From Bacteroidota bacterium (GTDB lineage Bacteria; Bacteroidota; Bacteroidia; Flavobacteriales; Flavobacteriaceae), in the NCBI GenBank assembly GCA_023446155.1, contig JAEXIT010000020.1, positions 124,001 through 188,000 of the forward strand: a stretch of 64,000 nucleotides of DNA. Reading direction: 5' to 3'. The notes beneath the pieces are model-generated. The model saw only the letters and a program-made list of their open reading frames with translations. It had not been told where the DNA came from and did not search any database. Position 1 is the stretch's first letter. Each line of letters opens with the position of its first letter. This document shows positions 25,969-35,939 of this stretch, piece by piece. The translations under genes and the position numbers were made by a program.

Positions 25969-27633
25969 TTGAAAAAGCTATTTTTACTTACCCTTTTCCT
26001 GCTACTTTCACTATCGGGAAAGACCCAGAACCTCTATCTAAAAATCGAAGGCAACTCCGCTACACAAAGCACGTTGATCGATAGCATCGGCTACCAATCG
26101 AAACACAACAATACCAAATCAATACTCGACGAGAGCCACAACCTCTCCAACACGCTTTTAAAGATTGGCTATCTGGAGAACCATTTACGCGACCAAAAAA
26201 AAGTAAACGACAGCACTTTTCTTTTTCAATATGACCTGGGCAAAAAAACCAATCGCATCCACATATACACCAAAAACAACAACACTACAGTCCGCGAATT
26301 ACTCAATTTAAATAAGGACACCCTCACGATTTCACTTTCCGAAGTGGAAGATTTTATGAATACCACCATCCTCCTACTCGAAAAAAAAGGATATTCATTG
26401 AGCAGCATCCAACTCATCAATCATAAAAAACATCAAAACGCTTTATATGCCGAACTAAAAATCGACACCGAAAAAAAACGAATTCTGGACGACATCATTA
26501 TTGCCGGTTATCCCAAATTCCCCGAAGGCATTCGCAAAAACATCGTACGCCAAAACCGAAAACGAATCTTCAATCAGGACAACCTAAAGCAGATCCACAG
26601 CAATTTTAACGCCCTGCCATTTGTCAACCAAATCAAATACCCGGAAATATTATTCACCACCGACAGTACCAAAGTATATGTCTATCTGGAAAAAGCACGC
26701 CCGAATCGTTTTGACGGATTTGTAGGTTTTTCAAACGACGACAGTGGTTCCGTAAAATTCAACGGCTACCTCGACCTACTTCTAAACAACATTCTGAATG
26801 CCGGAGAAAAATTCAACCTGTACTGGAAAAACGACGGAAAAGAACAAACCACCTTTACTATAGGTGCCGAAATCCCATACCTGTTTAAGAGTCCACTGGG
26901 AATAAAAGGAAGCCTGAAGATCTTTAAACAGGACAGCACCTTCCAAAACACCTCTTCCGACATCAATCTGGGGTATTACTTTAATTACAACTCCAAAGTA
27001 TTCCTGGGTTATCAGGAAACCGAATCGGTCGACATCCAAAAAGCCAACTCCAGTAGCCTGAGCAACTACACCAATTCGTTCATCACCGGAACCTACGAAT
27101 ACACCCAATACAATCCGGAAGATTTTCTATTTCCTGAAAAAACCAGCTTCTTTCTAAGAGCCGGAATTGGTAGCAGAAAAACAAAAGCAGAAAACAACGA
27201 TCAATACTACCTGCAACTCAACGCCTCGCACAACATTTATCTCAACAGGCGGAATATTTTCAACATCCGCAACCAAACCTTCTATCTCCAAAGTGATCAT
27301 TATATAATTAATGAACTCTATCGCTTTGGCGGCATCAACTCGATACGCGGTTTTAACGAAAATAGTTTACAGGCGAGTTTAGCATCCAGCCTACTTATCG
27401 AATACCGTTATATACTCGCCTCAAATATTTATGTTCATTCTATAACTGATTTTACTTATTTTGAAGATAAAATCACAAACCTTAAAGATAATTTGCTTGG
27501 ATTAGGGTTTGGCTTCGGATTATTAACAAAGACAGGGCTTTTTAACATAATTTATGCCAATGGAAGCGCGAAAAATAACGAAATACAGCTTTCAAACTCA
27601 ATAATTCACATTAGCTTTAAAACAAGATTTTAA
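25969..27633 (+). CDS. Omp85-superfamily (BamA/TamA-like) outer-membrane protein
   Basis: The 554-residue protein has a signal peptide (MKKLFLLTLFLLLSLSGKTQ), an N-terminal periplasmic part of about 200 residues that may hold POTRA-like repeats (for example KILDD-like RILDDIIIAGYPKFPEGI near 165), and a C-terminal beta barrel ending in an aromatic residue (HISFKTRF). The Omp85 hallmark RGF occurs in GGINSIRGFNENSLQASLA. It is shorter than BamA (usually over 750 residues), so a role in inserting or secreting a particular partner is likelier than general assembly. The start is TTG: the codon just upstream is followed by an in-frame stop, and no ATG fits before the signal peptide. A SusC gene follows 77 bases later. 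Confidence 0.78.
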   Translation: MKKLFLLTLFLLLSLSGKTQNLYLKIEGNSATQSTLIDSIGYQSKHNNTKSILDESHNLSNTLLKIGYLENHLRDQKKVNDSTFLFQYDLGKKTNRIHIYTKNNNTTVRELLNLNKDTLTISLSEVEDFMNTTILLLEKKGYSLSSIQLINHKKHQNALYAELKIDTEKKRILDDIIIAGYPKFPEGIRKNIVRQNRKRIFNQDNLKQIHSNFNALPFVNQIKYPEILFTTDSTKVYVYLEKARPNRFDGFVGFSNDDSGSVKFNGYLDLLLNNILNAGEKFNLYWKNDGKEQTTFTIGAEIPYLFKSPLGIKGSLKIFKQDSTFQNTSSDINLGYYFNYNSKVFLGYQETESVDIQKANSSSLSNYTNSFITGTYEYTQYNPEDFLFPEKTSFFLRAGIGSRKTKAENNDQYYLQLNASHNIYLNRRNIFNIRNQTFYLQSDHYIINELYRFGGINSIRGFNENSLQASLASSLLIEYRYILASNIYVHSITDFTYFEDKITNLKDNLLGLGFGFGLLTKTGLFNIIYANGSAKNNEIQLSNSIIHISFKTRF

Positions 27634-27710
27634 TATATTTTTTACACTTTTCTTGGTTTGTTATGATTTTTTTAAGAAATTTGATTGCATAACCGTAATC
27701 AAAAACCAAA

Positions 27711-30700
27711 ATGAGAGTAAAAATCAAATCCTTTTTAACACTTTTTTTAGTGTTACTGGTGCAAAATCTGATTGCACAGGAAAGAATCGTTTCCGGGAAA
27801 GTGACCGATACAAATGGTTTACCTTTACCCGGTGTTAGCGTAGTTGAAAAAGGAACTACCAATGGATCCCAAACCGATTTTGACGGTAATTACAAGGTTA
27901 AAGTTAGCCCTAGCGCTATACTGGTCTATACCTTTATTGGTATGAAATCCCAGGAGATACGTGCCAATGCTACAGTACTAAATGTAAAGATGGAAGAAGA
28001 AGCGCGAGTGCTGGAAGGTGTTGTAGTGACCGCCTTGGGTATTACACGAGATAAAAAATCATTGGGATATGCCTCTCAGAAACTCGAAGGTGAAGCGGTT
28101 AACTCCTCACCTACGGTTAACTTCGTCAACAATTTAGCCGGTAAAGTAGCCGGATTGGATGTCAAAATCAACTCAAACTTTGGGGGTTCGACCAACATCG
28201 TACTCCGCGGTGCCAAATCCATCACGGGAAATAACCAGGCGCTAATCGTTGTCGACGGTATTCCGATTAGTAATGCCAACCTTAACAGTAAGGACGCTGT
28301 TAACGGACGTGACGGTTATGACTTTGGTAATGCCGCGGCCGATATTGACCCGAATAACATCGAATCGATCAACGTACTGAAAGGTGCCGCCGCAACGGCA
28401 CTATACGGAAGTTTGGCACAACAGGGTGCTATTATGATCACTACTAAAAAAGGAAAGAAAAACTCTGAGATCGGAATCTCAACCAGTTCTACCGTATCGG
28501 TGGGCTATTATGACAAGTCGACTTTCCCGAAATACCAAACCGAATACGGACAGGGATATGCCGGAGAAGATAGTATTTACACCGCCGATGTAAACGGTGA
28601 CGGTATTCCGGATCTGGTAGCCTCAACAGGAGATGATGCATCCTATGGAAATGCTTTTAATCCATCGTTAATGGTCTACCAATGGGATGCCTTTGTTCCG
28701 GGAAATCCGAATTTTGGAAAAGCGACACCATGGGTAGCGGCTTCAAACAATCCGGGAACTTTTTTCCAGAACTCGACTTCCTATGTAAATAACGTTTCCT
28801 TAAATGGCGGTAATAGCGACAGCGCTTTTAACCTGAGCTATACCAACAATTCCGAAACCGGAATCATGCCGAACAGTAAACTGGTAAAAAATACGATCAG
28901 TGGTAACTATACCCGCGATCTGAATGATAAAATCAAGGTAAATTCCTTTATGACCTTTACCCATCAAAGCGTGACGGGCCGAAACAGTGTTGGATATGGC
29001 GACAATATCCTAACCGGTTTCAGACAATGGTGGCCTATCAACGTTGACATGCAAATGTTAAAAAGCGAATATTTCCGAACCAGAAGTAACGTAAGCTGGA
29101 ACCAGATCGACCCGACCAACGGGGATTTACGTCCCAACTTCTGGAACAACCCCTACTTCGATCGTTACGAAAACTACACCAGCGACAACCGTAAACGTTT
29201 ACTAACCGGAGCCAGTATCAGTTTTGACATCACAAAAAACTTCAATTTATTAGGTCGTGTGGGTATCGATTATTCCTACGACAAACAAGAACTTCGCAAA
29301 GCGATTGGTAGCCACGCCGAGGAATTTGGAATCACCCAATCGACTAATCAGGCAACGGAATCTTCCGGATATGTAATGTATACCCGTGACTTCCTGCAAC
29401 AAAACTACGATATCATCGGTACGTATGATTTTAATCTGGGAGCTGATGTTTCCGCGAAAGTAATCGGAGGTTTTAACTTTATCCGTGCCGACGTCTATTC
29501 ATTCGAAGGCGCTACGGCTGGTGGATTATTAGTACCGGGAATTTACAGTCTTTCGAACTCAAAAGTGTTTATTCCACCGGTAGAATCAACTATTCCATAC
29601 GAAAAAGCAGGTGTTTATGCACAAGCCAATATCGACTATAAAAAAATGGTGTATCTGGAAGGATCTTTCCGTCATGACGAATCGACGGCTTTACCAAAAT
29701 CAAGCCGTGGTTACGACTACTACTCTGCCGGAACCAGTATTATTCTTTCTGAAATGCTAAAAGCCGACTGGCTATCGTTTGCCAAATTGCGTTTAAACTA
29801 CGCCCGTGTGGGTAACGACCCGGTATACGGACGATTGGGTGCCAAACAAAATAACGGATCCATCAACAACAATCCTATTTTTGGAAACAGCGATCAGTTA
29901 ATCGAATTTGAAAAACTAAGACCGGAAATCACCCATTCGTGGGAATTAGGTGTGGAGGCTTCTATATTTAAAAACCGTTTAAGTTTGGATGCTTCCGTGT
30001 ATAAAACGAATACAAAAGATCAGATTTTCTTCGTACCACAATCGCCATCCACGCAATATATCTCCAAACAGATTAACGCCGGGGAATTGGAAAACAAAGG
30101 GATCGAGGTTGCTTTAAGTGCCACACCAATCAAAACAAGTGATTTCTCCTGGCAGATTAATGTAAACTGGTCTAAAAACGTAAACAAACTATTGTCATTG
30201 GATTCCGGCAGAACCAACCTGTTGCTAACCACATTCCAACGCACCTCCTTAAATGCGACCGTTGGGGAACCTTACGGAACCATCCGTGGAACGGATTATG
30301 TATATGATGCCAACGGAAATCCGGTTGTAGGTGATGACGGACTTTACCTTCAGAACCCGGATCAGGTATTAGGAAACATCCAACCAGACTGGATTGGTGG
30401 TGTATCGAATAAAGTGACTTATAAAAACCTATCTCTTAGCTTCCTGATCAATGTACGCCAAGGCGGTAGCATTTTCTCACTTGACCAGGCCTACGGACAG
30501 GAAACCGGATTATATCCGGAAACAGCAGGACTTAACGACTTAGGCAATCCGATACGAAGCCCGTTGAGTGATGGTGGCGGTATTATCCTTCCGGGGGTTA
30601 AAGAAGACGGAACACCGAACGACATCCGCGTGGATGCATCGGCATCAGCCAATGTATTCGGGGGTGATTCCAATCCGGAAAAAGCCTTTGTATACGATGC

Positions 30701-30941
30701 TTCTTTCGTAAAACTACGGGAAGTTGCCTTAAACTATACCATGCCATCGAAATTACTGGGACGCTCATTTATAAAAGGAGTCTCCTTTAGTCTAATCGGT
30801 AACAACTTGTGGATTATACAAAAACACACCCCTTATGCAGATCCTGAAGCAGGTTCATCCGGCGGAAATATTCAGGGATATCAAAGTGGTGTAATGCCAT
30901 CGATTAGAGTGTATTCTTTCAATGTAAAATTAAATTTCTAA
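27711..30941 (+). CDS. SusC/RagA-type TonB-linked outer-membrane transporter (copy 1)
   Basis: The 1076-residue transporter has a signal peptide (KSFLTLFLVLLVQNLIAQ), a carboxypeptidase-regulatory-like domain (about residues 25-105, with GLPLPGVSVVEKGTTNGSQT), a TonB box/plug region (LEGVVVTALGITRDKKSLGY, about 105-250, ending in GAIMITTKKGKK) and a long barrel. With its SusD partner it forms a pedal-bin-like importer of oligosaccharides, peptides or other large nutrients. SusD starts three bases after its stop. No glycosidase, sulfatase, SusE/F or sigma/anti-sigma gene is nearby, so the substrate cannot be inferred from context. Confidence 0.93.
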   Translation: MRVKIKSFLTLFLVLLVQNLIAQERIVSGKVTDTNGLPLPGVSVVEKGTTNGSQTDFDGNYKVKVSPSAILVYTFIGMKSQEIRANATVLNVKMEEEARVLEGVVVTALGITRDKKSLGYASQKLEGEAVNSSPTVNFVNNLAGKVAGLDVKINSNFGGSTNIVLRGAKSITGNNQALIVVDGIPISNANLNSKDAVNGRDGYDFGNAAADIDPNNIESINVLKGAAATALYGSLAQQGAIMITTKKGKKNSEIGISTSSTVSVGYYDKSTFPKYQTEYGQGYAGEDSIYTADVNGDGIPDLVASTGDDASYGNAFNPSLMVYQWDAFVPGNPNFGKATPWVAASNNPGTFFQNSTSYVNNVSLNGGNSDSAFNLSYTNNSETGIMPNSKLVKNTISGNYTRDLNDKIKVNSFMTFTHQSVTGRNSVGYGDNILTGFRQWWPINVDMQMLKSEYFRTRSNVSWNQIDPTNGDLRPNFWNNPYFDRYENYTSDNRKRLLTGASISFDITKNFNLLGRVGIDYSYDKQELRKAIGSHAEEFGITQSTNQATESSGYVMYTRDFLQQNYDIIGTYDFNLGADVSAKVIGGFNFIRADVYSFEGATAGGLLVPGIYSLSNSKVFIPPVESTIPYEKAGVYAQANIDYKKMVYLEGSFRHDESTALPKSSRGYDYYSAGTSIILSEMLKADWLSFAKLRLNYARVGNDPVYGRLGAKQNNGSINNNPIFGNSDQLIEFEKLRPEITHSWELGVEASIFKNRLSLDASVYKTNTKDQIFFVPQSPSTQYISKQINAGELENKGIEVALSATPIKTSDFSWQINVNWSKNVNKLLSLDSGRTNLLLTTFQRTSLNATVGEPYGTIRGTDYVYDANGNPVVGDDGLYLQNPDQVLGNIQPDWIGGVSNKVTYKNLSLSFLINVRQGGSIFSLDQAYGQETGLYPETAGLNDLGNPIRSPLSDGGGIILPGVKEDGTPNDIRVDASASANVFGGDSNPEKAFVYDASFVKLREVALNYTMPSKLLGRSFIKGVSFSLIGNNLWIIQKHTPYADPEAGSSGGNIQGYQSGVMPSIRVYSFNVKLNF

Positions 30942-30944
30942 AAG

Positions 30945-32423
30945 ATGAAAAAGTTATTAATCCCTATAATCGCAATCGCATCAGTTTTTTTCACAGGATG
31001 TGTTAATGATGACGACAATTTTAACGACGACACCAGTAAGACCTACGCCGCTTCGGCCGAGGCTTTATTGGCAAACTCCCAAAAAGAGTTAACCGATCAG
31101 TTAACCACACCCAGTGTAAACCTGAATGTGTTCCGTTACTTCTCCCAGTATTGGGCAGCAACTTTATACCGAGCCGAATCCCGATACAACCTAACCAGTC
31201 GGAGAATCCCGGACAACCACTGGCGGATATTATATACCCGTGTTTTAGGAAATCTGAAAACCGCTCAGGAAGTAGTCGAATCCGAAACCAAACCGGAAAA
31301 CATCACACAAGCCGACTGGGATAAAATACAGCAAAACAAATCGGCCATCATCGAGATCCTGAATATTTACACCTATCAGGTACTGGTTGATTCCTTTGGT
31401 GACATCCCGTATTCGGAAGCCTTACAACCGGTTGATATTGTTTTACCGAAATACGACGACGATCAGACCATTTACCCGGATCTGTTAAACCGATTAAACG
31501 CAGCCATTGCCGAACTGGACGATAGCTATGCCTCCTTTTCTAATGGTGATCTGTTGTACAACGGAAATGTGAGCAAATGGAAATTATTTGCCAATTCCTT
31601 AAAAATAAAACTAGCCATTAACCTATCGGATGTAAACAGTTCTTTGGCACAATCGTCTATCGAAAGTGCTTTTACTGCCGGTGTGATTACGACCAACACC
31701 AATAATGCATTGGTACAGTTCAACTCCTTTTCGCCAAACTACAATCAGATTTTTGGCGAATTGGTAGCCAGCAACCGTAATGACTTCGTACCGACATCTG
31801 TTTTTGTTAATGAGTTAAACACACTTAATGATCCGAGAAGACCTATTTATTTTACTCCGATGGCAGACGGCAGTTATGTAGGTGGTGCTTACGGTTACAC
31901 CAACACCCAGCCTTATGAAACGTCCTATTCGCATGTTGGGGATGAAATTAAAAAACCGGATGCCAAAGGAGTACTTTTTGATGCGGCTGAAGTTAATTTT
32001 TACCTGGCCGAAGCAGCCGCAAGAGGTTATAGTGTTGGCGGCACCCCTGACACCTATTATACTGCAGCCGTAACAGCCTCATTAAATTACTGGAATGTAG
32101 CCGCATCGGATATTGCCTCCTATTTGGGACAACCCGCTGTTGCTTATGCTACAGCTACCGGAACCTGGAAAGAAAAAATAGGAAAACAATCCTGGATTGC
32201 CTTTTACAACAGAGGCTTCGAATCCTGGAATTCATTCCGAAGACTGGATGCGCCGGGCTTAACCGCCCCTCCAAGTGCCTTCCCGGTTGCCGAAGGAAAA
32301 ATCCCGGTTCGCCTTACTTATCCGGTAAACGAGCAAACCGTTAATGGAGCCAGCTATCAGGCTGCAAGTGCTGCCATAGGTGGTGATAAACTGACAACCA
32401 AAGTATTTTGGGATGTAAATTAG
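30945..32423 (+). CDS. SusD/RagB-type outer-membrane lipoprotein (copy 1)
   Basis: The 492-residue surface lipoprotein binds nutrient and caps the partner SusC. The lipobox is FFTGC (C19 region) and is followed by an acidic stretch VNDDDNFNDDTSK, a surface-export-like signal. The TPR-rich helical fold is visible from repeated aromatic-helix stretches, with the usual family segments SFGDIPYSEAL, WKLFANSLKIKLAINLSDV and SWIAFYNRGFESWNSFRR. It ends with TKVFWDVN, as many SusD proteins end in W-D-x-N. The hairpin after the gene is a strong terminator. Confidence 0.93.
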   Translation: MKKLLIPIIAIASVFFTGCVNDDDNFNDDTSKTYAASAEALLANSQKELTDQLTTPSVNLNVFRYFSQYWAATLYRAESRYNLTSRRIPDNHWRILYTRVLGNLKTAQEVVESETKPENITQADWDKIQQNKSAIIEILNIYTYQVLVDSFGDIPYSEALQPVDIVLPKYDDDQTIYPDLLNRLNAAIAELDDSYASFSNGDLLYNGNVSKWKLFANSLKIKLAINLSDVNSSLAQSSIESAFTAGVITTNTNNALVQFNSFSPNYNQIFGELVASNRNDFVPTSVFVNELNTLNDPRRPIYFTPMADGSYVGGAYGYTNTQPYETSYSHVGDEIKKPDAKGVLFDAAEVNFYLAEAAARGYSVGGTPDTYYTAAVTASLNYWNVAASDIASYLGQPAVAYATATGTWKEKIGKQSWIAFYNRGFESWNSFRRLDAPGLTAPPSAFPVAEGKIPVRLTYPVNEQTVNGASYQAASAAIGGDKLTTKVFWDVN

Positions 32424-32799
32424 AAAACGTAGTTCTTTTATTTGAGTTATTTAAAAACCATCACAGCATTTAGGTGATGGTTTTTTTATGAGTATGCAAA
32501 TCACAACTGTCATTTAGCACTATTAATCCCCCTTTCTTCGGTCCAATTGCCTACTTAAAAATACACAATCACCACACATTATTTCACAAAACACCTTAAG
32601 TTACAAATTTCCAATTTTCAAATATTTTTCTTTTTAACAATATCAAATACAAATAAATAATTACATTATTATTTATCATACTATCTATAGTAAAAACTAC
32701 GCAAAACTGCATTATCACAAATAAATAACGTGGTGACCTATTTTTTGGCTGCAACCCATTAAGACTATAACTTATATGGGAATTCAAAAAAAGTAGACC
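32424..32799 (+). other. 376-base intergenic region between the two SusCD pairs
   Basis: It starts with the terminator of pair 1 and is very AT-rich. A near-consensus -7 box with one extra base, TATTTTTTG (32739-32747), is a weak promoter candidate for the second SusC. No sigma-factor gene, small RNA signature or convincing reading frame is present. Confidence 0.45.
32453..32487 (+). terminator. Terminator of SusCD pair 1
   Basis: AAAAACCATCAC pairs with GTGATGGTTTTTTT around a 9-base loop. Confidence 0.88.
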
Positions 32800-35700
32800 A
32801 TGAGAATAAAGTTTATCATTCTGCTAATCACCATATTAGCAACCCAACATTTCTTTGCCCAGCAGCGGGATGTAAAAGGTCGGGTAACCGATTCCAGCAA
32901 CCTGCCTATTCCGGGTGTTAGTGTTATTGAAAAGGGTACGACAAATGGTATCCAAACCGACATAAACGGAGATTACACTATAAAAGTCGGCCCGAGGGCC
33001 ATATTGACCTTTTCGTTTTTGGGAATGAGAACAAAAGAAGTCAAAGCCGACACCACTCCTTTAAACATCGTTCTGGATGCAGCAGTTACAGAAATGGATG
33101 CGGTTGTAGTAACCGCTTTAGGCATCAAACGATCGAAAAAGGCTATCGGGTATTCGGTTCAGGAAATAAAAGGAGAACTCCTCAATCATGCCGGGCAGAC
33201 CAATGCTTTAAATGCATTATCCGGAAACATCGCGGGTATTCAGGTCACAGCACCATCGTCTATGGGAGGCTCTTCCAAAATCCTTATCCGAGGTGTTGGC
33301 TCTGTCACACAAAGCAATCGCCCACTCATTGTGGTTGATGGTATTCCCATAAACAATTCCAATTACAACAGCGCCTCCACACAAAGTGGCCATGGCGGTA
33401 GGGATTATGGCGATACCGCAGCCGATATTAATCCCGACGACATTGAATCCGTTTCCGTATTAAAAGGAGGTCCGGCAGCAGCCCTATACGGTTCACGAGC
33501 AGCCAATGGTGTGATCATGTATACGACAAAATCGGCTAAAAAAGGACGGTCCGAAATCTCCTTAAAAACAGGTCTTACGATGGAAAGCATTTATATTATG
33601 CCTCGATTACAAAACTTGTATGGTGGGGGCTCCTCTACTACTATGCAGACTGCAACCATTAACGGTAGGCTTTACAATCTTGCCGATTACACCACAGACG
33701 AAAGTTGGGGACCTCGGTACAATCCCGAGTTACAATACCTTCCCTGGAGTGCATTCGATCCGGAATTCCCGAACGATTATCTGACAACAAAACCCTGGGT
33801 TAGCCCTCGAAAAGATGTAAAATCTTTTTTCCGCACTGGTTACACCTCAACAACCAATATGGCTGTTAGCCATGCCACCAAAAATGGCACGCTCCGGATT
33901 TCGCTTTCCAACCAAATCACAACAGGAGTGGTGCCTAATTCAAGGATGAAAAAAAACACATTTACGATAAATGGAGGAACTTTACTTCACGAAAAACTCC
34001 GATTGGATGGAGCGCTGACCTATACCAATACCAATGCTTTTAACAGACCTACTCAGGGTTATGACGGCAATTCGGTTGCACAGAAATTTTTCCAGTGGGG
34101 GCAACGACAACTGGATTTCGACAACCTAAAAAACTACAAACTACCCAATGGAAAACAGCGTCCCTGGAACAGAACGTCCTGGCACGATGCCACACCCATG
34201 TATTCCGACAATCCCTATTGGACGATATACGAAAACACTTCAGAAGACCAAAGAAATCGTTTTACCGGAAACGTAAAATTAAAATACAATTTCAACAAAA
34301 ACTTATATGCCATTGGAAACATTTATGGCGACCAATATGATTTCACCATCCGGGCACAAACAGCGGTATTTTCGCAGGCATTGTCGGCATATGCACAAGA
34401 TATACGCCTAAACTCAGAAATGAATTATGAAGCGCGACTCCATTTTGACAAACGTTGGAACAAACTCAGCCTCAATTCTTTTATAGGTACTAACCGCCGA
34501 CACAATCATAGTCAGGCCTTATCCGGCAGTACGTCTGGCGGTCTTGTCATCCCCAATCTGTATAACCTTTCCAATTCCAAAACCCTTGCCACTTCATCCA
34601 ATGCCGACTCCCAACTGCGCATCAATAGTGTGTACCTGATGGCCTCTTTGGGATATGCCAATACATTATATTTAGAGATGACCAACCGGAAAGACTGGTT
34701 CTCTACCGTTAGCCGCTCTGCGAGTTACCCATCTGTCACCGGTAGTTTTATTTTTTCCGAATTACTAAAAGACATCTCGTGGTTATCCTACGGAAAAGTC
34801 AGAAGTGGCTGGGCGCAAGTCAGCAATGGTGCCAGTCCGTATTCGGTTACCAACTACTATATAATAGGTGCGCCCTTCCAAACGGTTCCTTCCTATTCCA
34901 ACAGTACGCGAGCCAATAATCCCGATCTGATTCCGGAAACAAAAACAAGCAAGGAAATTGGTTTGGAAGTACGGTTATTCCAAAACCGGATCGGATTGGA
35001 CGTAGCGCTCTATGAAGATGTGACGCGCGATCTTATCATGCCTTTGCAGGTTACCGCAGCAACCGGATATTATTCACAATATATAAACGCCGGTAAAATG
35101 CGTAACCGCGGTCTTGAACTTTCATTATCCCTTACTCCGGTGCAAACGTCGAACTTCCGTTGGGACATCAAAGCTAACTTCGCAAAAAATGACAACAAAC
35201 TACTCACCTTATATAAAAACACGAAATCACTCTTACTAACATCGGCTACCTCCCGTGTTCGCTTACTGGCAATTGTTGGCGAAAAATATGGTCAGATATT
35301 TGGGACAGATTATGCCTATCATGAAAACGGCAAAAGAATAATCAATTCCAACGGAACCTATAAAACAGGCCCACAAAAAGCATTAGGTTCGATTATTCCG
35401 GATTACAATATTGGAATTCGCAATGCTTTCAATTACAAACAATGGAATCTAGGCTGTCTGATCGACATCCAAAAAGGAGGTCATTATTTTTCAATGACCC
35501 ATATGTACGGACATTATTCCGGTATGCTGGAAGAAACCGCAGCCAACGGAATCCGGGAGAACGGGATTTTGCTTGATGGCGTCCTGAAAGACGGGAGCCC
35601 GAACACCAAAGTAATTTCAGCCTATCAATGGGCACGAGCCCATACCCATAGTGTTGATGCCCAAAACGTATTTGATGCCAGTTATGTCAAACTCCGGGAA

Positions 35701-35919
35701 ATCACATTAGGGTATAGTCTACCTAAAGAAGCTATAGGTAAAAAACTACATCAGGTAACACTTTCCGCTTTTGCCCGAAATCTTTTCAGTTGGGGCTTGC
35801 AATGGAATGGAATGGATCCGGAAAATACCAGTTACGGAAGCGGAAACATACAAGGATTGGAAGGAGGTTCACTCCCTTCTACCAGAACCTATGGGATAAA
35901 TCTAGCAATTAAAATCTGA
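32800..35919 (+). CDS. SusC/RagA-type TonB-linked outer-membrane transporter (copy 2)
   Basis: The 1039-residue protein has the same domain order as copy 1: signal peptide (to HFFAQQ), regulatory-like domain with LPIPGVSVIEKGTTNGIQTD, plug region starting MDAVVVTALGIKRSKKAIGY and ending GVIMYTTKSAKKG, then the barrel. It is clearly related to copy 1 in the first 250 residues but diverges strongly in the barrel, so it probably binds a different substrate. It ends LAIKI and the SusD partner starts 20 bases later. Confidence 0.92.
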   Translation: MRIKFIILLITILATQHFFAQQRDVKGRVTDSSNLPIPGVSVIEKGTTNGIQTDINGDYTIKVGPRAILTFSFLGMRTKEVKADTTPLNIVLDAAVTEMDAVVVTALGIKRSKKAIGYSVQEIKGELLNHAGQTNALNALSGNIAGIQVTAPSSMGGSSKILIRGVGSVTQSNRPLIVVDGIPINNSNYNSASTQSGHGGRDYGDTAADINPDDIESVSVLKGGPAAALYGSRAANGVIMYTTKSAKKGRSEISLKTGLTMESIYIMPRLQNLYGGGSSTTMQTATINGRLYNLADYTTDESWGPRYNPELQYLPWSAFDPEFPNDYLTTKPWVSPRKDVKSFFRTGYTSTTNMAVSHATKNGTLRISLSNQITTGVVPNSRMKKNTFTINGGTLLHEKLRLDGALTYTNTNAFNRPTQGYDGNSVAQKFFQWGQRQLDFDNLKNYKLPNGKQRPWNRTSWHDATPMYSDNPYWTIYENTSEDQRNRFTGNVKLKYNFNKNLYAIGNIYGDQYDFTIRAQTAVFSQALSAYAQDIRLNSEMNYEARLHFDKRWNKLSLNSFIGTNRRHNHSQALSGSTSGGLVIPNLYNLSNSKTLATSSNADSQLRINSVYLMASLGYANTLYLEMTNRKDWFSTVSRSASYPSVTGSFIFSELLKDISWLSYGKVRSGWAQVSNGASPYSVTNYYIIGAPFQTVPSYSNSTRANNPDLIPETKTSKEIGLEVRLFQNRIGLDVALYEDVTRDLIMPLQVTAATGYYSQYINAGKMRNRGLELSLSLTPVQTSNFRWDIKANFAKNDNKLLTLYKNTKSLLLTSATSRVRLLAIVGEKYGQIFGTDYAYHENGKRIINSNGTYKTGPQKALGSIIPDYNIGIRNAFNYKQWNLGCLIDIQKGGHYFSMTHMYGHYSGMLEETAANGIRENGILLDGVLKDGSPNTKVISAYQWARAHTHSVDAQNVFDASYVKLREITLGYSLPKEAIGKKLHQVTLSAFARNLFSWGLQWNGMDPENTSYGSGNIQGLEGGSLPSTRTYGINLAIKI

Positions 35920-35939
35920 TTAACGTAAGTCACAGCAAC

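Noticed and set aside
32596..32787. 63-residue open frame in the SusCD intergenic region
   Set aside because: It lies on very AT-rich DNA, with no promoter, no motif and no neighbour.
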